36,083 bases of DNA from an uncultured Nostoc sp. (GTDB lineage: Bacteria; Cyanobacteriota; Cyanobacteriia; Cyanobacteriales; Nostocaceae): contig NZ_CALMFY010000145.1 in NCBI RefSeq assembly GCF_937863485.1, forward strand, positions 1 through 36,083. Reading direction: 5' to 3'. Positions 32,461 through 36,083 of this stretch are shown here, one piece after another (within the stretch, counting starts at the first letter, position 1; every line of letters begins with the position of its first letter). The position numbers were made by a program, and so were the translations under genes. Below the pieces are notes generated by a model that did no database searches, was not told the origin of the DNA, and was given only the letters and a program-made list of their open reading frames with translations.

Positions 32461-34350
32461 ATGACCACACACGAGCAACTAGACCAATGGCATGAACTAG
32501 CACAACAGTTGCGTATCGATAGTATTCGCGCTACAACCGTTGCTGGTTCAGGTCATCCTACTTCGTCCATGTCAGCCGCTGATCTGATGGCGGTTTTACT
32601 CTCCAAATATCTCCGCTACGATTTTGATAATCCACATAACCCTAATAGCGATCACTTCCTTCTCTCTAAAGGACACGCTGCACCTCTACTCTATGCCATG
32701 TATAAAGCAGCGGGGGCAATTACCGATGAGGAGTTATTGTCGCTACGGCAATTTGGTAGCCGTTTAGAAGGACATCCCACACCAGTCTTACCTTGGGTTG
32801 ATGTGGCGACTGGCTCATTGGGACAAGGATTACCAATTGGTGTGGGGGTGGCTTTAGCAGGTAAATATTTAGATCAACTTCCATACCGTGTCTGGGTATT
32901 GCTGGGTGATAGCGAAACAGCTGAGGGGTCAGTATGGGAGGCTTTTGATCATGCCTCACACTCCAAACTAAACAATCTGATCGCCATTATCGATGTCAAT
33001 CGACTAGGGCAACGCGGTGAGACTGAACTGGGTTGGAACACACAAGCCTATGCTGCGCGTGCTAGAGGCTTTGGCTGGCACGCAATTGAAATTGATGGTC
33101 ACGACTTGACAGAGATTGACCAAGCCTTTAGCGCTGCTTTGAGCATCAACGATCGCCCCACGGTAATTATCGCCCGCACAAAGAAAGGCAAAGGTGTGGC
33201 TTCTGTGGAAGATATAGGTGGTTGGCATGGTAAAGCATTCAAACCCGACCAAGAGAAAGAGGCGATCGCGGAGTTAGGTGGTGAACGCCACATAATAATT
33301 CAAGTCAACAAACCCGAAGAACAAAGCCAACCTGCTGCAACAGGGAATGCTCAACCACTGCAACTTTCTACTTATGAAAAAGGTGCAAAGGTCGCAACAC
33401 GTAAAGCATATGGTGACGCTTTAGTGGCATTGGGAGCCGCTCAACCCGATGTAGTTGTCCTTGATGGCGAGGTGAGTAATTCCACTTATGCCGAAGATTT
33501 TGCCAAAGCCTATCCTGAGCGCTACTTTGAGATGTACATTGCTGAACAACAACTGATCGCAGCAGCGGTGGGTTTGCAGGTGCGAAAATACAAACCCTTT
33601 GCTTCCAGCTTCGCAGCCTTCTTGAGTAGAGGTTACGACTTTGTGCGAATGGCGGCTATCTCTCGTGCCAACATTAAATTAGTGGGTTCCCATGCTGGGA
33701 TATCCATTGGTCAGGATGGCCCTTCACAGATGGCACTGGAGGACTTAGCAGCCTTCCGGGCGGTGTGGAGTAGTACTGTACTTTATCCCAGTGATGGCAA
33801 TCAGACGGCTAAACTAGTGGCGCAGATGAGCGATCGCAATGGCATTGTCTACCTCCGTACCACCAGGGAAAGCACACCTGTAATCTATGGCTCTGATGAA
33901 GAATTCCCCATTGGTGGTAGCAAAGTAATCCGTAGCTCTGAGCAAGATCAAGCTACAGTGATTGCGGCTGGTATTACTTTACATGAAGCACTTAAGGCTA
34001 GCGATCGTTTAAAAGACGAAGGGATCACGGTGCGGATCATAGATGCCTACTCCGTCAAACCTATTGATGTAGAAACACTTCATCAAGCTGCACGCGATAC
34101 CAAGGGGAATTTAGTCGTGGTTGAAGACCACTGGATGGAAGGCGGACTAGGTGCGGCTGTGCTTGATGCCTTTGCTGGTACTAGTAGTATTCCTACTTAC
34201 AATGGCCCTCAACTGCGACTAATTAAGTTGGCAGTGCTTGATATGCCAAGTTCCGGCACCCCAGAAGAACTGCTCCATGCTGCCAAAATTGACGCCGATG
34301 CCATTGTTGAAGCGGTGAAATCGCAAGTCAGACAGCCAGTAGGGGTATAA
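32461..34350 (+). CDS. Transketolase, short animal-like type
   Basis: A 629-residue thiamine-diphosphate transketolase, which moves two-carbon units between sugar phosphates in the pentose phosphate and Calvin cycles. Motifs: TTVAGSGHPTSSMSAADLMA (His32), LLSKGHAAPLLYAMYKAAGA, DVATGSLGQGLPIGVG, the ThDP/Mg site VLLGDSETAEGSVWEA (149-161, usual GDG read as GDS) with Asn180 in IIDVNRLGQ, GWHGKAF, the catalytic Glu362 in YIAEQQLIAAAVGL, and His411 in SHAGISIGQDGPSQMALED. The length and the wording of these blocks resemble animal transketolases (about 620 residues) more than the usual bacterial TktA of about 660. It is probably a second enzyme besides the Calvin-cycle one, but that cannot be checked here. 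An AGGAAT precedes the ATG. Confidence 0.93.
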   Translation: MTTHEQLDQWHELAQQLRIDSIRATTVAGSGHPTSSMSAADLMAVLLSKYLRYDFDNPHNPNSDHFLLSKGHAAPLLYAMYKAAGAITDEELLSLRQFGSRLEGHPTPVLPWVDVATGSLGQGLPIGVGVALAGKYLDQLPYRVWVLLGDSETAEGSVWEAFDHASHSKLNNLIAIIDVNRLGQRGETELGWNTQAYAARARGFGWHAIEIDGHDLTEIDQAFSAALSINDRPTVIIARTKKGKGVASVEDIGGWHGKAFKPDQEKEAIAELGGERHIIIQVNKPEEQSQPAATGNAQPLQLSTYEKGAKVATRKAYGDALVALGAAQPDVVVLDGEVSNSTYAEDFAKAYPERYFEMYIAEQQLIAAAVGLQVRKYKPFASSFAAFLSRGYDFVRMAAISRANIKLVGSHAGISIGQDGPSQMALEDLAAFRAVWSSTVLYPSDGNQTAKLVAQMSDRNGIVYLRTTRESTPVIYGSDEEFPIGGSKVIRSSEQDQATVIAAGITLHEALKASDRLKDEGITVRIIDAYSVKPIDVETLHQAARDTKGNLVVVEDHWMEGGLGAAVLDAFAGTSSIPTYNGPQLRLIKLAVLDMPSSGTPEELLHAAKIDADAIVEAVKSQVRQPVGV

Positions 34351-34697
34351 GACAATACAGTTAAGTTAAGGATAATTGTAGGTTGGGTTGAACATTCGTG
34401 TTACCCAACAAATGCCCAAAAATGTTGGGTTTGGTTCCTCAACCCAACCTACACAATATATTTTTTGATTGATTCTGATACCGTTTCTTTGTAAAACTAC
34501 ATATATTTACTTACCCCCCGGCTACGCCGTCCCCCCTTGGCAAGGGGGGACTTGTTATGTGCATCTTCATACAGAATTGGTATGAGGCAGAATGGTAACG
34601 AAGCGGGAGATTTAAAAAATGTTGGTAATGACAAGCTTTTAAGGGAGGAACGTCTAAAGCACCCTTTTAAAAGATTGACTTAAATCCACTCGTAGGA
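34351..34697. repeat. Intergenic region with two palindromic repeats
   Basis: GTAGGTTGGGTTGA (34379-34392) and TCAACCCAACCTAC (34439-34452) are perfect inverted arms of a common cyanobacterial repeat, with an inner CCCAACA/TGTTGGG pair; it may end the transketolase transcript. GTCCCCCCTTG (34529-34539) and CAAGGGGGGAC (34541-34551) form a second strong palindrome of a different repeat type. No gene is visible. Confidence 0.65.
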
Positions 34698-35729
34698 TTA
34701 AATTTCTCTCAATAACTGATTAATTTTATTTTGCAGTTTTTCGCATAATTGTTGTGCCTGCCGATAAGCTACTGTACGCTCTTTGTTTGAATAGTTGTAC
34801 AATTCTGCTGGTTCTATAGGCTGAATAAAGTAACGTAGGCGAGTTCTCATTGCCCAAATTCCCATTGAAGGAAACAGAATTAAGACAAACATTAAAGGCG
34901 AGAAAGGCAAGAAGGGTAATTTGACTAGTCGTTGCAATTTCTCTAAATTAACAGTCCAAGGATGTAAAAATTCACTGCCGATGCAAACTACTGGGAGAAT
35001 GGGAATTTGATAGCGATCGCTCAACTTAATAAAACTTACATCAAACTTTTCTAATTGATAGCGTCTTTTCCAACCTTTCAGAGGGCCACGGATACCTTCG
35101 GGTGCATATAAGAGAATTTTATCTTGAGCCATCGCTGCCTCAAAATCATCTAATTCGGCTCGCACACCACCCAAAACCTGTGACCATTTAGATGGTAGCC
35201 ACCAAATCACCCAAGGATGCTCAAATAAAGCTGGACTTGCTACGGGTTGTACCACCCATCCTCTAGCTTCACTTAATAAATAACCCAAAGTCAAAAAATC
35301 CCAAGGAAAACACATCCCTGCGTGATTCATTGCCACAATCAATGGCCCTGTTGCCGGCAAGTTTTCGACTTGTTGCAATTCTCCCCGAAAATAGTATTTA
35401 ACGATGGGGCCAACAACTTCTTCACCAAAAGCTTGTTGATATTTGGGATCAAATTCACCAACTTCTTTTTGGGGTGAACGAAAACCAAGACGCAACCAAC
35501 GACTTAGCAACGCCAGATAAAATCCGCCAGGAATTAAAAATAATCCATATTCTAGCCAATTCCAACCGTCTGAATCGGTGTGATAGTGTTGCCAATGCCG
35601 GTTGAATAAAATTAGCCAGCCTGGAGGATACCAAAGACAAAACCAATCAAACCAGCTAAATATATAGCCTTCACCTGGTGTATTTTCCAGTTGACTGTTG
35701 AGCAGGTTTTCGGAGTGTTGATTAATCAA
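34698..35729 (-). CDS. Lysophospholipid acyltransferase family protein (PlsC-like)
   Basis: A 343-residue acyltransferase of the PlsC/LPLAT superfamily, probably acting on a glycerolipid or related acceptor at the membrane. Hydrophobic stretches lie at about 24-45 and 60-78. The catalytic block reads LIVAMNHAGMCFPWDFLTLG: His136 is followed by Asp144, wider than the classic His-X4-Asp but like the LPLAT subgroup related to MGAT and phytyl ester synthases. The second block is LLYAPEGIRGPLKGWKRRYQ (Pro210-Glu-Gly), then FIKLSDRYQIPILPVVCIGS. The acyl acceptor is not deducible. The gene is isolated on the minus strand. Confidence 0.85.
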   Translation of the reverse strand: MINQHSENLLNSQLENTPGEGYIFSWFDWFCLWYPPGWLILFNRHWQHYHTDSDGWNWLEYGLFLIPGGFYLALLSRWLRLGFRSPQKEVGEFDPKYQQAFGEEVVGPIVKYYFRGELQQVENLPATGPLIVAMNHAGMCFPWDFLTLGYLLSEARGWVVQPVASPALFEHPWVIWWLPSKWSQVLGGVRAELDDFEAAMAQDKILLYAPEGIRGPLKGWKRRYQLEKFDVSFIKLSDRYQIPILPVVCIGSEFLHPWTVNLEKLQRLVKLPFLPFSPLMFVLILFPSMGIWAMRTRLRYFIQPIEPAELYNYSNKERTVAYRQAQQLCEKLQNKINQLLREI

Positions 35730-36083
35730 AACAGTTAAAGTTCAGGCAAAAATTTTATTAAATGTACATTATAGCTTTATAGTTTTGCCATTGGCAATCT
35801 TACTATATTTAAAATTAATTACAGGTTTGGAAATACATTTCAGATTTGGTTACCAAAATTAACGATAATTTGGAAAAATTTATATATGCAAACTATTAGA
35901 GAAAACTTATGTATCAAGGTTATCTATAGCAATCATAAATCAAACGCACAAAAACAAGATCCCCGACTTCGTAAAAGTTGTCGTGGATCTGCGGATTACA
36001 ATTCTCACAAATCAAATAGGATTGCTATATATAGCAATCCTAAATCATTTGTAAAAAATCACAGTTGTTGATACTCTGAACAA
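35730..36083. other. Right-end intergenic region
   Basis: AT-rich sequence with no gene; its main content is the palindromic element at 35925-36041. The first 150 bases should contain the promoter of the acyltransferase gene. The window ends before any further gene begins. Confidence 0.5.
35925..36041. mobile_element. MITE-like element with palindromic core
   Basis: TATAGCAATCATAAATCA at 35925 and its approximate complement ending in GGATTGCTATA (36019-36029) form inverted ends. Inside, AGATCCCCGACTT and AAGTTGTCGTGGATCT form an imperfect stem. The right end merges into a perfect 24-base palindrome, AGGATTGCTATA followed by TATAGCAATCCT (36018-36041). No coding frame is supported. This fits the small palindromic elements common in Nostoc-type genomes. 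Confidence 0.55.

Noticed and set aside
1..36083. CRISPR arrays, tRNA or rRNA genes
   Set aside because: No regularly spaced direct repeats with unique spacers and no tRNA or rRNA signatures were seen; the only tandem array (5662-5850) has no spacers.

Overview
The window looks like chromosomal DNA of a filamentous, heterocyst-type cyanobacterium (Nostoc/Anabaena-like). The evidence is frequent HIP1 octamers (GCGATCGC), genes of typically cyanobacterial families (DUF1816, DUF6464, Uma2, Rpn-like proteins, AMIN-TonB receptors, a Nat-type amino-acid ABC transporter), and intergenic regions full of short palindromic repeats. I saw no rRNA, tRNA, CRISPR array or intact insertion sequence. All calls come from reading the sequence; no database was searched.

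Layout. 1-703 is gene-free and repeat-rich. 704-5130 holds an AT-rich cluster: a 644-residue protein with an HsdR-N-like nuclease fold whose active site looks dead, a Uma2 endonuclease, and an AIPR-family (abortive infection/phage resistance) protein. 5131-6425 is decayed DNA with a histidine-kinase-like remnant and a 63-bp tandem repeat. 6426-9203 encodes a membrane fusion protein and a MacB-type permease with no ATPase gene beside them. An orphan receiver protein with Glu at the phospho-acceptor position, an Rrf2 regulator, a DUF1816 protein, a zinc-ribbon protein and a fasciclin protein with a locally frame-shifted core follow. 12780-17025 carries an exported protein, glucokinase, a histidine phosphatase, a NucS-like nuclease and a second Uma2 protein.

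17059-25932 is a branched-chain/neutral amino-acid ABC transporter operon on the minus strand (binding protein, two permeases, ATPase livG, ATPase livF). livG and livF are separated by 3.9 kb holding two paralogous Rpn-type genes and remnants of two TonB-dependent receptors. An intact relative of those receptors lies at 28472-31108. Between the transporter promoter region and a small Dabb protein (26542) is a candidate non-coding RNA: a Pho-box-like triple direct repeat, a -10-like hexamer, several hairpins and a terminator-like stem with a T tract. The right end has a GNAT acetyltransferase relic, a transketolase of the animal-like short type, an acyltransferase, and palindromic repeat elements.

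The best leads for something undescribed are the Pho-box/hairpin unit at 26111-26381, the 704-5130 cluster with two degenerate nuclease-like domains, the Glu-for-Asp receiver, the Rpn/TonB invasion of the transporter operon, and the heptad-encoding tandem repeat at 5662-5877.
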